64,000 bases of DNA from Buddleja alternifolia. Lineage: Eukaryota > Streptophyta > Magnoliopsida > Lamiales > Scrophulariaceae. Location of the stretch: positions 51,958,645 through 52,022,644 of the forward strand of contig CM033393.1 of assembly GCA_019426215.1 (NCBI GenBank), given 5' to 3'. The translations under genes were made by a program, and so were the position numbers. Below the pieces are notes generated by a model. The model made no database searches and had not been told where the DNA came from. It was given only the letters and a program-made list of their open reading frames with translations. Of this stretch, positions 11,368 to 24,458 are shown piece by piece (positions within the stretch are counted from its first letter, which is position 1; every line of letters begins with the position of its first letter).

Positions 11368-11888
11368 CTAACGATAGTGATTGCCACGCATTTCCCTCTT
11401 ATGCTTTTTTCTTGCACTGGACGAATCGCCTCCAGCTAGCCCTCCCGCGATAGTGTGTATCTCTGCCCTGGCCACATTGACATGCTCCTTACGTCGATCT
11501 CCCTGACGACTATTATCATTCTCCCTCTTGTCATCATTTCGTCGATAATTATCATGTCTATGATATTCATCACTTCGAGGCCGATCATATCGGCGATTGT
11601 CATGGACCCGATGGTCATATCGACCTTCATTCCCTCTATATTGAGACCAATCTGGTGACCGACTGCGCGATCGTCTCACCTCTTTATCGCGGTTGGCCTC
11701 TGGGTTCTTACTGCCGCTAGAGTACGATCAATGAAGTCGTTCAGAACACTCTCTTTTATCAGACGTTCAAATTCATCTTTCAATTGGTAGCACTCTTCGG
11801 TATCGTGACCTTTGTCTTTGTGAAATTGATAATGTTTGTCCAGATTTGCTCGGGATTTTGATTTCATTGGCTTTGGCCATCGAATCAC
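11368..11888 (-). pseudogene. Gag C-terminal part, frame-shifted
   Basis: Two overlapping frames continue gag. The first (11888-11676) has YQFHKDKGHDTEECYQLKDE, the Cys-His motif of plant gypsy gag. The second (11679-11368) is Arg/Asp/Ser-rich (RRSRSRSPDWSQYRGNEGRY...). The switch of frame at 11888 and again near 11679 shows small indels in a decayed gag gene. Confidence 0.85.
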
Positions 11889-13090
11889 ATCTGCACTGCC
11901 AGTAACACTCTTCCTCTTGATGCTTGCAAGGGGGTGTACTGTTCGTATTTTGCGGATCGAGGGGGTCGTTCGTGGTTCTTTTCAGACCTCGGCCCTTCCT
12001 GCCGATAGCTATTATCTTTTCGATCTCTTCGATCGTTTACGGGCTTGCAAGCCTCAGAATCTTTTGATAGATTCATCTCTTCCTCGTTGATGCATTGTTC
12101 TTCCAACTGCATCAATTCTTCTTGATCTTTTGGTGCGCGTCGAGCTAAAGCGGATGCCAAAGTTCCTTTTTTCAAAGCCAATAAAAGAAAAGTTACAATA
12201 AGATCATGAGTTAACTCAGGTATTTCTAAAACTTCTTGATTAAACCTATGAACAAAATCCCTCAAACTCTCACTAGGACCCTGCTTGAATCCCATCATGG
12301 AAGACACAGATTTCCTGGCCTTCTTGTTGGTTGCAAAATGATTCTCAAATTTCTTAATGAGCTGCTCATAGGATACTATCGAACCGGGTTGCTGACTCGT
12401 GAACCAATCTTGAGCTCGCCCGACCAGGGTCGTCACAAAGATCCTTGCATTAATCGCATTCGACTGATGATATAATGACATCAACAGTTCAAAAGTCGTC
12501 AAATGCGGCCCCGGAGCACCTGTCCCATCGTAGTTAGGCAAGAAAGGAGCTTTGAACGAACTTGGAGGTTCTTCAAACATTATACTCTCACAAAATGGCG
12601 AATTTCTAGCCATCAACGCTGAAACCGGCCTACTTTTTAGTCGAAGAGCCTTGGGTTTACGATTTACCCTGCCAAGCTTTTCATACATATCATCAATTTC
12701 AGCCCTTGACAAAACTGGTCTTTCTTCCTGCACAGGCTGTTTTCCTCGTCGGACTTCCAAATGCGCATCGTCCCTACTGTTGACCTCCTCATCAGACTGT
12801 GCCTCCGCTTCTCCCCTCTTTCTACGCTCAGGGTTCATCCCCCCTTGTTCTTGAAACAACTTTCTAGGCGCCAAAGGTACCACAGGAGCCTTTTGCGCAT
12901 TCGGAGTCACTGGTCCCGAAGCTATCAGACGACTCAAAACTTCATCCACCTTTTCATGTACCATCTTGTCCAACTCTCCCTTTGTTATCATCATCCTCTC
13001 ATCCCCATGACCGCCACAGCTCCTCACTGGCATTGAGGACGCAGAGTCTTCCATGCAAACTCGCTTCTCCTTCTGACCATCTCCCTCCAT
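11885..13090 (-). pseudogene. Retrotransposon gag protein (Retrotrans_gag)
   Basis: Open frame of about 400 residues. The start at 13090 (MEGDGQKEKRV) is preferred because it lies just inside the primer-binding site; the same frame runs on through that site into the LTR. The core is FKAPFLPNYDGTGAPGPHLT, then ARIFVTTLVGRAQDWFTSQQ and FENHFATNKKARKSVSSMMG, the capsid-like gag domain of plant gypsy elements. It ends at a stop at 11885, after which the sequence continues in another frame. Confidence 0.9.
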
Positions 13091-13125
13091 TTCTGATGCT
13101 GACTTCAGCGACTCTCGAGTAGTTT

Positions 13126-13143
13126 CCCACAGACGGCGCCAAA
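13126..13143 (-). other. Retrotransposon primer-binding site (tRNA-Asp type)
   Basis: On the minus strand the first bases after the LTR are GTT then TGGCGCCGT. The last nine bases complement the 3' end of plant tRNA-Asp (...ACGGCGCCA). The position, directly between LTR and gag, fits a minus-strand DNA primer site. Confidence 0.7.
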
Positions 13144-13144
13144 C

Positions 13145-13651
13145 TGATCTAGCACGGATTTTTCCCACACTATTTAAGTCAAGATGACCTCGAATACGTA
13201 CCAAATGAGTTATAGACTGCGCTCGGATTATATCAAGCTGCCTACGTACCTTTTCAGGATCAAGTCTAAACGTAGTTCAAGTGAAGATGTTGGATTCGTT
13301 ATGGTTCGGATATTGAGGAACTCTCTTAATTGTATTCTAGGATCGTACTCTCAAATCTCCGAATAATCCGAGCAATACGATAGATAGTTCGTAATATTTA
13401 TTGCTCTAATTATCCCTTCACCAATCTTCATAAATGACGGTATTTATAGAGTTTCCATTCGGTACTGTAGAGTAAATGACCGACAAGACGTCTTGCTTGC
13501 AGATCCCTTACACATGTGTTTGATGAGTGACACAGATTCGACGTTCACCGGGTCGGGTCATGAACCGACCCTACCCGAATAATAATAACACGCGGATCTT
13601 GGAGTGTAATGCAAATAACTTTGTTATAGGGGCCGGACATAAAACCCACCA
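13145..13651 (-). repeat. LTR of the truncated gypsy element
   Basis: One boundary is clear (TG at 13145-13146 on the plus strand, three bases from the primer site). The outer boundary near 13651 (CCCACCA) is a guess. Diverged similarity to 40820-41325 over the whole length, beginning TGATCTAG in both, supports the LTR identity and the approximate length of 0.5 kb. Confidence 0.6.
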
Positions 13652-13922
13652 CGTTTCCTCGTATACGAGACAATATTTTTGTCTAACGAACCAATGAATA
13701 CGAGGTGACGAATATTAAATCCCCAAGTAGTATTTTGGTACATCATGGAGAAATTGAAAACTTTTTTGCATATCAATATTTGAAAAGGACCTAAACACAT
13801 CTCTTAATTAAGAACTTCTTTGCCAAAAATGTATGCTAAAATTTAGAAAAAATTGTAAAAAAGCCTAATTTAAAGCTGAGCTAATTTGCAAAACATACTA
13901 AGAAGTAGAAAATCAAAAAATA

Positions 13923-14107
13923 CCAACGGGGTTGGTTCAAGTGGTAAGCAACTTGGTTCCGCTTAAGCAAGGTCTCGGGTTCTCCTTGTGTGCGCAATTA
14001 CCCCCGTTGGGACTTGGGAGGCTCACCCACCAGGCCAGGTGTGTGACTCGGGTCGATCAATAGATTAGTCCGGCAATGTCAAGAATATTGTGGTAGGCAA
14101 CCAAAAA
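13923..14107 (+). mobile_element. tRNA-derived SINE, 185 bp
   Basis: Head has a polymerase III box A (GGTTCAAGTGGTAAGC) and box B (GGTCTCGGGTTC). The tail ends in a short A-run. It is flanked by a perfect 16-bp target duplication AGAAAATCAAAAAATA at 13907-13922 and 14108-14123, the hallmark of LINE-dependent retroposition. Confidence 0.9.
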
Positions 14108-14284
14108 AGAAAATCAAAAAATAAAAAGTTGGTAGATGCACATGTACACATGCTTGCTTTACTTTTTTTTTTCTAATTTTTTTTCTAGAGAAATAGAATT
14201 ATAATTGATGAAACCGAACAACAAAAGGTTTAGCAAAAAACTGAAATAACAACTTTCGTAGTTTTTGCGAATATGGTTAATATA

Positions 14285-14444
14285 TCGCCAACCGCAGTGA
14301 CTAATACCCTCACCCCACTGTCAGCACACTAAACGGTAAGAGGCTGGCCAAGGAGTTTTTTCCATTCCCAAGAGTTGGGATTCAAACTCCCAACCACTTA
14401 CTTAAGGAACGAAGCGCCGAACCGCTGCGCCAACCCACTTGGTT
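14285..14444 (-). mobile_element. tRNA-derived SINE, 160 bp
   Basis: Minus-strand head with box A (GGTTGGCGCAGCGGTTCGGC) and box B (TGGGAGTTTGAATCCC). It is flanked by a 17-bp target duplication CGAATATGGYTAATATA with one mismatch, at 14268-14284 and 14445-14461. It is a different family from the SINE 160 bp to its left and in the opposite orientation. Confidence 0.88.
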
Positions 14445-14461
14445 CGAATATGGCTAATATA

Positions 14462-14953
14462 CCCCAGCTGCGAAGTAACAAATTACAGATATGGTACAAT
14501 GTATATGGCCTTGTCTCTTATTCTCTTCTTCCCTGGAGTTTTATTTTGTCATAGAGTTGCTTTTGGTTTAACAACAGCAATGAGATAACATATGGAACCG
14601 TATACAAAAAGAAGACCATGAGTGGTAACCACACAAAACCATAAATAATTTCATTTCACAATATGTCTTTGGGGCTCAAAATTTCGCCTAAGAATTTCAA
14701 TAGGTTCAAAGAATATGAATTATACAGATACAAACATCACACTATGTAACTCATTCAAAAACACCACATGATCGCCCTCAAAGGTATACATACATATATT
14801 CATATGTAAGGAAACATCCAGCCATGACAAAATCAAACACAGTACACATCTCATTCAACCACCAAATTCTTCTTGCTTCAACTATAGGATTTAGTCACAC
14901 ACCTATATCGCTGTAGAAAACACAAACCGGCCTCGGTAATCTTGCACAAACAA
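14462..14953. other. 3' flank of the NFD4-like gene
   Basis: AT-rich sequence downstream of the minus-strand gene; probably its 3' UTR. No other feature seen. Confidence 0.5.
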
Positions 14954-17900
14954 TTACCTCCTAGATCTACCATAGAGGTGAGCATAAACTGGTTTTGTTC
15001 GATGCACAAGAATCATGCTCAAAATTACTGCAATGATGCAAAGCCCGGACATGATCAAGGAAGTTAAGAAGAAGCAAATGGCACCTTCACACTTTAGAGG
15101 TTCTTCGAGATGGACATAACTAGAGAAAGAAGATAATAAACTACGGTGTATGTGATTACGCCCCTGAGCTTGTTTCTCTGCCTCTCTGTCATATATGCTG
15201 CTCGCTATAACACCCGAGAAGACTAAAGAACCGGCAGGGTTAGCTAGTGTGAGAAAATTATATAAAGCTCCGAATTTTTTCAATCCAAACAACTCGGAGG
15301 CTGCAGCCGGTACTATTGCCCAGTGGGCCCCATAACCGAGCCCCACAAGAAGAGTGCCAATATACATTTCCCCGGGCCAACCCATAGCAAAGATGAAATG
15401 GCCAACTGCCATTATGAGTTGGGCAACAGCCATGGCTACGGGTCTTGGATATGCATAATCCCTGTTAGCAGTACCATAAATTTTTGTCAGAAAGAACCGA
15501 AGGTAAATATGACGAAAATTAAGGCCATTTCTAGTGAGGAAAACACTGAGGTTGTGTTTGGTTCTTGGATTTTGGCGAGGAAAATGAGAATAATAAAAAA
15601 GTAAAGCACATAATACAAACGGTTGAAGCAGGAATAACATTTTCCATTCTCTTTTCCTTGTCAAAATCTAAGAACCAACATAGTCTAAGGAAATATTTTC
15701 TTTGCTCTGATGTAATTTTTTCCCTTTTCCTAGCTGAAATCCTTGATCTAAACATAGCATAAAACATATTGTACAGAAAGTAGCTGAAATTTATACCTGA
15801 CGATTTTCTCAGAGAAGTAACCACCACCGATACGGCCAAGAAAGTTCCAGATGCTGATCATGGAAACGAATACATGAGTATTGTCGTACCCCAAAGACTG
15901 GCTCATTTGACCCAAATTATCAATCACAGTCAAACCGGAACCAGAACCTAAAAGAAGAGAGAAAAATATAAGCCAAAGATCAGCTTTTATCAATGCCTCC
16001 ATCAAAGTGAAGTCCTCTCCTCTGTGTGGCCTTCTTTTCTTGATTCTAACTGCTCCTTCTGCAGCAGCTTGAGCTAATCTCGACTGGAGTTGAGCAATTC
16101 TCTTTTGCCTCTCTAAAGCAGGAAGCAAATCCATATCTTTTGGCTTTTCGTCTTCAACTTCACTAAATATGATTTCTTGCTCATCTTCTTCAGATTTTCC
16201 AGCCTCTTGTTTTGGCGTCTCGGGTAGAAGTGCCTCGTCAAGTGATGATCGCGGGTCCCGAAAGAAACTCAGTGTGATGGGGATGGTAATAGGAATCAAC
16301 AAAAGGACAAATAAAATAACCGTGAAGATTGTAATAACAGTATGGCTTAAATCAACTAGATCTTCAACAAGCATGACTCCCATCAAATAAGCAGCCAAAA
16401 GGAGACATATGCTGTAAATCATCGAGAAACTAAACCCGTCGGATGATCTTAATTGTCTGTGACCTCCGACGGGGCGGATAATGAACATTACAGCAATGGC
16501 CACCAATGTGGGCCCAACCGCGACCATAAATATTAGTGAGGCATGGTCTGGAGAATGCATCAGCGCGTATACTTGAGTCAAAATTGCTCCACCCAAACCA
16601 GCAAAGCCTTTAAGTATTCCCACAACAGGACCACGGCTTTTGGGGAAGTTTTGCACACAAGAGACGAGTGCTGCTGTATTGAAGTAGGTTTCGCCATTTG
16701 TTCCTATAAAGATAAGAATGCACATCTGCAAATGAAAAGGATAAAGTCAGTCAAATTAGGCCTTCTCCTCTTCATTTGTGCGTTTCTTGTCATTAGAAAA
16801 TCAGTCACAAGAAAGACAGAGGAAGCGTTTTACATTTGTATTTACAGAAATTTAAGGATAGTTGTGTTGCAGAAGATGAACAAATCAAAATTAGTGGATG
16901 CCAAGGAAAAAAGAAACAGAAGGATAATGAGCTGCTCGATAACTCATCATGAGTAGCGAAAGGAAGAATTAGGGATGAACGAGATTGTTAGCTGAAGTCG
17001 ATCCTTATTAGTTAAGTCTTTTTACAACAAAATCACTGCATTTCATGGGTAAAGAGAATTTATCTCTGATTAATGGTAATGATAATTCACTACACCTTCA
17101 CATTAGCACTCATATTTCATCCCATAATCATGAGTTTTAAAACGAAAAATTCCAAAATATCATAGTATTTGACCCCTTCCGGATCCAAAATGAACACGAA
17201 TCTCGCGAGTTTCAAAAATATACGCAGGAATCTAAAATCTACTATAATCCATCTAATGTTGCATCCAGAGATATTAGAAAAAGGAAATCAATTTCCAGTA
17301 AACACATCACATCGTTTCATAAAGAATTTCCAAAGAAAAAAGTTGACTTCACAGGATTTGTACAAGATAAAAACTTTTGGCCCATAAAGAGGGAACATAA
17401 AAAGCATCTTCAATAATTCAAACTCAAACCAAGTCAAGAATGAAACAGAAGAACTACAGAGGCCTTAAGACAACCAATAATCAAAAATAAAAATTTTCAG
17501 CTCAATATAATTCAGCTGATCACATTCCTCATTTCAGAATCAGAAAAAAAGATCAATAATTAAAAAAAAAAAACCATTATCATATCAAATTGAGAAGTAA
17601 TAATTTGGTTCAAAAATCAATAATGATGAAGATAATCAAAAAGGAGGATACTCACAGCCCATAAGGGCAGAACAGGAACTCTGCGGGTGACAACAAGCCA
17701 AACCCAACCATAACCAACAAAATTCTGAATAGCACCGACAAGAACAGCACCCCACAACGGCAATATCTCCGACAAACTTCCGGCCAAAAATCCAACGCTG
17801 TCGCCTAAATCTTTAGCCACACCTAACCTCGCAACCTGCCTTTGATTGTAGTTTAATGAACTCTTGATCACCGGTGAAATGCTGCCGAATAAATATCCAA

Positions 17901-17991
17901 TCCCAGCACAAGATTGTATCCACATTGCAGCCACAAAAACAAGCCATCTATTATTGAAGAATAAAGATATTCTCTCACTAAAACACCCCAT
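14954..17991 (-). CDS. Nodulin-like / NFD4-like major facilitator superfamily protein
   Basis: Three exons: 17991-17656, 16725-15797 and 15461-14954 (1773 nt, 590 aa, TAA stop), with consistent phases (0 and 2) and GT-AG introns. The N-terminal half starts MGCFSERISLFFNNRWLVFV and has GIGYLFGSISPVIKSSLNYN, typical of the Nodulin-like domain, followed by several membrane helices. A hydrophilic acidic/basic loop spans about residues 267-350 (LDEALLPETPKQEAGKSEED...KKRRPHRGEDF). The C-terminal half repeats the MFS pattern (LGRIGGGYFSEKIVR, then HWAIVPAAASELFGLKKFGA) and ends near AHLYGRSRR. Relatives include Arabidopsis NUCLEAR FUSION DEFECTIVE 4-like proteins; about 12 membrane segments and a role as organellar or plasma-membrane transporter are inferred, substrate unknown. 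Intron 1 is about 0.93 kb; intron 2 contains a MITE at 15550-15685. Confidence 0.93.
15550..15685. mobile_element. Short inverted-repeat MITE inside an NFD4-like intron
   Basis: Ends are inverted copies: GGTTGTGTTTGGTTCTTGGA at the left, and the complement of the right end reads GACTATGTTGGTTCTTAGAT, continuing for about 40 bp. No coding capacity. Target duplication not clear, so the superfamily is open (GTGTTTGG ends suggest Tourist-like). Confidence 0.75.
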
Positions 17992-20812
17992 CTTTGAAAA
18001 TTTTCTTCGTTTTTGGGTCTGCAAAATGAGGTGTGGGATTTGGATATTAATAAATTTGTTCTGGAGAAAAATGAAGGCAAGTTTTTTATTTTTTTATTTT
18101 GATATGATTTGATTTGATTTTGTTTGCCTTGCCCCTTATAAAGCGGCGGGGTCGAGCGAAAATGATGGATGTAATATAGTGAAAAACATGGGCGGTCCTT
18201 TATTGAACCTGATGTTGGAGATAATTATATACATTGCCTTATAATAAGTTCTTGAATTTGCTGTCTAGATTTCAATTTTTGACCCTGTTTTATGAAAAGG
18301 TTTTTATTAAAAGGTTTTTGTTGGGAGAAATTGTACCTATTTCGGTAATCTCTCTGACTCGAATGAATTAATTTTTAGCGTTCGGTTGGGGATATTCTTG
18401 GTTATAAACCTAAAAAACAAAAAAAGAATGACAATTTTTTTCATTTTTATAATAGTAATATATACAATAATTCAAGCAACCTCAAATTTACTTAAGCTTC
18501 TTGTTTCTAAATTCCACTGTCCACAAAATATTAATAGTTTATTAGGATTTGTTGTTAGAATATTTGTGTTTTTATTAAGTTATGTGTAGACAAAATGATC
18601 ATATGACTGTTCATGTGGCTGTGAAGACCGTACAAAAGTTATTCACGTTTTTTGAACATTAATCTGAACAAAACTTGAGATATGAAGCAGCCATTTCTTG
18701 TTTTTTTGCTCTACCTCCACTTGCAGAAGGCGACAGAGGGACGTAATTAGAAATAAATATTATCAGGGGAAATTCGATCTTGGGGAGTGTACCATCACCT
18801 ACAGATAGAATACAACAGTCATGTTAAAAGACACCAATATTGCCTAACAGGCTTCACACATGTTCACTGACACATGTTCACTGAATTTGTAAGGAACGAA
18901 TCAATTCTGATAAAAATTTGTGGATTCGATTTCATCTGTCGTTATAATTTATAATTGATTTGTTGTTGGGCTGATTTGTAAGTATTTCTATAAAGTAACT
19001 TTTGCTATCATAAGCATGTCGTGACCTGTGGTAATTAAGCGAAACCGATCCTGCCCAAATTTTTTGTAAAAAAAAAAAACACCAATATTAAATAGACTTT
19101 TCCTATTAATTATGTTTGATTGAAAAAAAAAGTTCTGCTCTTGTCAAAAAAAGAAAAATGTAATTTTCTTTTTCTTGACAAGTGGATCCAACATAATGCC
19201 TATTCTGGTAAGTTCGATTACATTGCACATTAGTCTTCAGTATTTAAGCTTAGATGATATTTTAAGTTTTGACAGAGACCATTCTGACACAATTTTGGTT
19301 GGCAAAATGAAATGGATGTGTGTCTTAAATCTTAATAGTAGGTAATAAAGTTGATGCCAGCTTATGGGTAGGAATTCTATCAAATGTATGAGTATTTATA
19401 TATTTTTATGATATTTAATGATTAATATCTTATATTAATAAATTGTAGAAAGGTAAAATTAATTTCTTTGTTTTTTGATATCATGTTATTATGATATAAT
19501 TCCCTCACTACAAAATTTGGCGTAAAAGGATCGATTTTAGGAATCAAAATGGGATCGAGAACAATACTAGTTCAACAAGAATCGGATTTACTTAATACAA
19601 ATTGTTTTAGTTATATCGAGACTCTAAATCTTTTGAGCTACCAAAAGTACCCAAATTAATCTCAGGGAATTACATTATCATGTGAATTGAATATTATACT
19701 ACCACTCTAATTAGTAATTACATATCAAAATCAACGTTGAACAATATGCAGTACTTGTAAGTTGTAAGTATAGCTAATCCTAAAAACGTGGCTTAATCAT
19801 CTCCAGCTTGGTTAGATTCCACATCAATCGTGGTCTACAGCTGAGCTTATAACTAATTAGTCTTGCAATTTTGCCCCCACAACTAATTAGTTATTTTCTT
19901 CTGTGCGAATAGAAAATTTCCCCGATGTTGACTTGTCGGGAACTCTCTTTTGGTAAAAGGACAAAAAAAATACAATTTTTCATGTATAATAATGTACTAT
20001 TATCAATCATTTACAAAAGTTTGAAAACGATTTTTACAAAAGGTTTAGGAGATGGTGGCGAATTTCAGTTTAACCAAAGAAATGCAGCTCTATAATATAT
20101 ATATACTTTATGGATATAAGCATTAAAAAAAAATTCTTATAATATTAAAAGAGTTTATCATAACTTGCACTTGAACAAGTCATAAGTCACACACGCACAA
20201 AATTAACATGCATCGATTATATCTTGGGGTGATTTTTTTTCTAAAGATCATCACATAAATTCAAGGCTTATAATATACAAATTTTCATGTACCTCATAGT
20301 TAAAACACTACTACTTAACATTATTTCAAAATGTAAATAATTAGTTTTGAACATAATAAAATAGTAACAAATAATATATTTTTCTAAAGGTTATTAATTA
20401 CTTTGAACTTTTTGACTAAAGATTATTAACAAGGGACAAATGCTAAAACTTTAAAATAAATAAAAGCGGGGGACATTAGTGTTGCTTTAGATTTGATAAA
20501 TGTACTATATTCCCATCCTCGCAAGTTTAGTATTTAAATTTTTTATGTTTAGCTTATTTTAGTATAAAAATGATAAGTAAAATGGATGTTGTTCTATCTA
20601 TGAGGAACAAGCAATTGTAAAGCTTATCCACGGAGGCACGGACCACGATTTACTATATTTATACGTCCTTGTTATTAGAAAATTTCTATTTACTTATTTG
20701 CCTAATTTTTAATTTTACACTTAATAATTAATATTGTTTTAATATTGGAGCTCCATAATCGTCTAATCTTGACTGCTAAGCATCCGTTAAAACATGTATG
20801 GTTACTACCAAC

Positions 20813-20961
20813 TTGGATGAGTTTGATGTAATAATTTTTTATTTATCCAAAATCATTGATTAATATATGCTTCTTGTCATTGATTCCAAGTCACCACATT
20901 AAGTATAATTTTTGGATGAGTTTGATGTAATAATTTTTCACTCATCCAAAATCATTGAATA
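20813..20961. repeat. Interspersed direct repeat of about 50 bp
   Basis: Both units begin TTGGATGAGTTTGATGTAAT and end in ATCCAAAATCATTGA, about 99 bp apart. The second unit is itself bounded by TTGGATGAG and CTCATCCAA and can fold. Function unknown. Confidence 0.75.
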
Positions 20962-22526
20962 AGGAGCTAGTGGTGAAAAATGAAAATACTTTGAAGCTAA
21001 TGATATGATTGATAACATTTTTCTAGCATAATATAATTGGGAGCATCATTTACGATTCATGGTAGAATTATCCACTGACACTTAATTTTAATTTTTCTAT
21101 TTAATTAACTATTATTATTATTATTTATCATGACGAGATAGTTATGTTGTAATATTTATATTTAACCAAGCACTTTGCTTAATTTGTGTAGCCGCATTCA
21201 TAAAGTTTTGAAATATATTGAAATCAAAAGAACATGTTAACCATGTTTATTTATATGATATATCATTTCATCGTCAATGGTGCATTAAATTGTAAAATTA
21301 TAAATAGAATTGGCTCCACAAGACAGGTTGTCACTAAAACATTTTTATTTTTCAAGAGAAGTTGGAGATTTTCAATTACTATAAGACATTGTGAAAAAAA
21401 AAAAAAAAAGAAGAGATCCTTGTGAGTTGTGACTGTCTCACTTCACACCGACATTCAACGACTTCCATCATTTCGTTTTTGCTTTTCATGTTTTGCGTGG
21501 GAATAATTATTTCAGACCACTTAAATTATTAAACAATCTACTAATCAATGCCTCAGAGATGAAAACAATTACTAATTAATCGTGAATTGGTTGACAATGA
21601 CTAAATCCGACATATTATATATTGTTGAGATTTTCTCAACGAGCAATATTAACAATGACGAAGTGGATAATATTTTCGCTCTACTAATTAATCACCCGAT
21701 GTGAGGTGCAGTTAGCAAGTCATCTCATAATCTTATTTTGAGAGGATAATTAAGTATATAATATATTTTGTTAGGATCTTAAGAATTAAATTGAACGTGT
21801 TGAAACCTCAAAAAAAAAAGAAAAATTGTCATGTTCATCAATCTTGAATTTTAATTTTCGCTTTTTTCTTTTTATAGTTAATATCACTAGATAATATTAA
21901 TAAAGGGCAAAGCCGAATGAAGAGTACAATCAAAAACAAAAAACATCTAATCTAGTACAACACCTATTTGATTTTTGCTTTACATCCATGAAAAAAAGAA
22001 AACAATTGAGTACAAGATTAACATTAATACGCCACAACATAATATCAATGATAAGATTAAATGAATTATGACTAAATATCCATATTAAGACTTCTAAGCC
22101 TTTTAAAGATAGAATTTGGTGACTCGGACTTCAACATTTAGTCAAGATCGCATTATACGTTGTATAGTATAAATTTGGAAACAATATTTCTATTTTTACA
22201 TTTTTTGAAAAACTTATATACATTTTCATTTTGAAAGATGTCTTTTCACAATCGTATACATCCTTTTGTAAAGAAAAAGTTCAATTATTTTATTTCGTGA
22301 CAAAAAAGGAAAATATTACATTTTGAATGAGTTAATTCGATATTCAATGTAATGATGTAACCGACTCAATTAAAAAAAATTCAGAAGGAAAAACCCAAAA
22401 TTAAAAATCAAATTTTAAAGATATTTCACAACTTAACTCTATCAACAAAATTGCTAAGGAAACCGGCCTTCGCAATATCAAACAGCCATTTCTAAGTATT
22501 TGTGCTCTTTTTGTGAATATCTCCCT

Positions 22527-22558
<32 letters not shown>

Positions 22559-23813
22559 CTCCCTGACTAGTTCTAGTTGTTTGGCCCTTCAGCAGAGTTC
22601 AGCTTATCACTTATCAGTGCCAAATGGTTGCCCTCTCTCCTTATCCTCCAGTGCTTACTCACTGCTTCTTGGTTCTTATCCAATACCCATTCAAGTGGAC
22701 ACTAAAGTGTAATTTTACATAATTATAGTGTTATTGTTTTTGTCCCGTATATAATAGAATATTATTTAGATAATTGATTTCAGAAGTATAACCCACAAGA
22801 TACCTGTTGGGGTTGCTATAAATTTTGTATTTAGGTCTTTTTCATGCTTTAGTAAGATAAAAAAAAAGTGACTAATTTTGGATAACCTGAGTTTCTAATC
22901 ACACATTTTTCCTTAATTAAAACAGTATAAGGTGGGCCATGCCTAACTAGGGCGGAGACTTGTAAGTATTTTATTTTGAGCACAATTAAAAAATACAAAT
23001 AACTATATATAATCAATGTAACACTAAAAATTGTAGTTTCCAAGTTGATTGAGTTGTACCTTGTAAAGTTCAGAGTTGTACTTAATGGTCTCACAAATGA
23101 CGTGAGTCACTGACTTAGAGAAATTTTGATTTATTCCACATGTTTAATTTTGGAATTTGAGACCGTATATCCCCACTGAGATGCCATAGCACAAGTAGAG
23201 GAGAAAAAAGAATTAAATTATTTTAAGGGGCATATAAGCCAAACAAAATAATAAGTATCCATCATATTTACTACAATTGATTATGATAGCATTCTTTAGC
23301 AATTTCCCTTATCAGTCTCATCTTTTGCTTTCATCTTGAATTAGATATGAGATTTTTTTTTTTTTTCAAAATATATAGGAGATTGACATATAGGTACATA
23401 AAAATGATAAGATAAGAGGCACTTGACAAGCCAATTTCAAACCACACACTTTCATCACCTAACCCATAAGTCTTGACTTAATTAGGAATTTACAAAGTTT
23501 TGGGTTGTATATAATGAAGCAAAATCATCTCCTCATGAATTAATCATAAAGATAAAAAGTCTTGGGTTCTAAATTGCACGTGGCATTTTTCCATTGCTTT
23601 GTATAAACTACACAACCATTGAAAGTAATTCAAATCCTCTGTAACATTCCGTATAACATTTTTTATAATACACATCAATGTGTGACAAATATATATACGG
23701 ATGATTGGAACATAGAGAAAAAACTTGTATATTGGAAAAAAAATCTAAAGACTTCTTTCTTCACATTCTTATCACCTGTGTTTATATTTATCACACATGT
23801 ATGGATTAATTAG

Positions 23814-23951
23814 ATGCTACCCACTTGGGTACGTGCCTAAATAGGTTTTAAACCACTAGATCATATATGATAAGGTGATCATTTCACTTTATAATATCAT
23901 CAGATCCAATGGTTTAAACCCCACTTGGGCATTTACTCAAATGGGTAGCAT
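23814..23951. mobile_element. MITE-like element with about 48-bp terminal inverted repeats
   Basis: Starts ATGCTACCCACTTGGGTACG; the complement of the right end reads ATGCTACCCATTTGAGTAAA. The match continues through GTTTAAACCA to about 48 bp on each side, leaving a short AT-rich loop. Target duplication not resolved. Confidence 0.8.
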
Positions 23952-24320
23952 GGAATTTCCTGTAAGGGAGTTACATGAAGTGTTAAGCGAGAAAGTTGGT
24001 GCAGTGGTGCTACCGTGCTATAATTTCTTCAAACTAATATGATAGATTGATAGTAGAACAAATGCTTAGAAGTGTCTATTGGACTTTCTCTAATTCTAAT
24101 GGACTTATGTTGCTCCTTTGGCCCATTTCTCTTTCTCTAAATATCCAATATCCAATACTACTAAATCTTCGAATTTTCAAAATAAACAAGAAGGAAGAAT
24201 GGGGCTTCCAGAGCATATCATGTGGGAGGGGGCCCATGTCGACGTGGCTCCCACAATTAGCGTATTTTTCCAGCTAAAAAACACACACCAAAAATAAATA
24301 AATAAATAAAAAGTAGGTAA

Positions 24321-24427
24321 TACATACATACATACATACATACACAGTAGAGAGCTCTGAGCGTGCCAATTTGACTTGCGTTAAAAAACAGAGAAACGAA
24401 TCCAGAGAGAGAGAGAGATAGAGAGAG
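24321..24427. repeat. TACA and GA microsatellites in the NTF2 5' leader
   Basis: A TACA/CATA run at 24321-24345 and a GA run at 24404-24427, ending about 30 bp before the NTF2 start codon. GA-rich leaders are common in plant 5' UTRs. Confidence 0.85.
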
Positions 24428-24458
24428 CCGCCGCCAAACCAAATCCGAACCCGCTGAT

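Larger units (their letters stand above)
10385..13651 (-). mobile_element. Truncated Ty3/gypsy LTR retrotransposon (5' part)
   Basis: Reading right to left: an LTR (about 13651-13145), a primer-binding site, gag, a retropepsin domain and the start of reverse transcriptase, which stops abruptly near 10385 just after the YIDDM box. RNase H, integrase and the second LTR are missing. Frames are interrupted by frameshifts and stops, so the copy is dead. The gag and protease style (FKAPFLPNYDG, DNGSSADIL) resembles the plant Tat/Athila branch of gypsy elements. Confidence 0.9.
17992..24458. other. 6.5 kb AT-rich intergenic region
   Basis: Left end is the NFD4-like promoter and 5' UTR; right end is the NTF2 promoter and 5' UTR. 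Between them I found no exon chain; the open frames are short and unlike proteins. Recognisable items are a direct repeat (20813-20862 and 20912-20961), a TA microsatellite near 22537, and a terminal-inverted-repeat element at 23814-23951. Near the right end (about 24230-24250) there is GGGCCCATG and an ACGTGG core upstream of NTF2. Confidence 0.6.
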
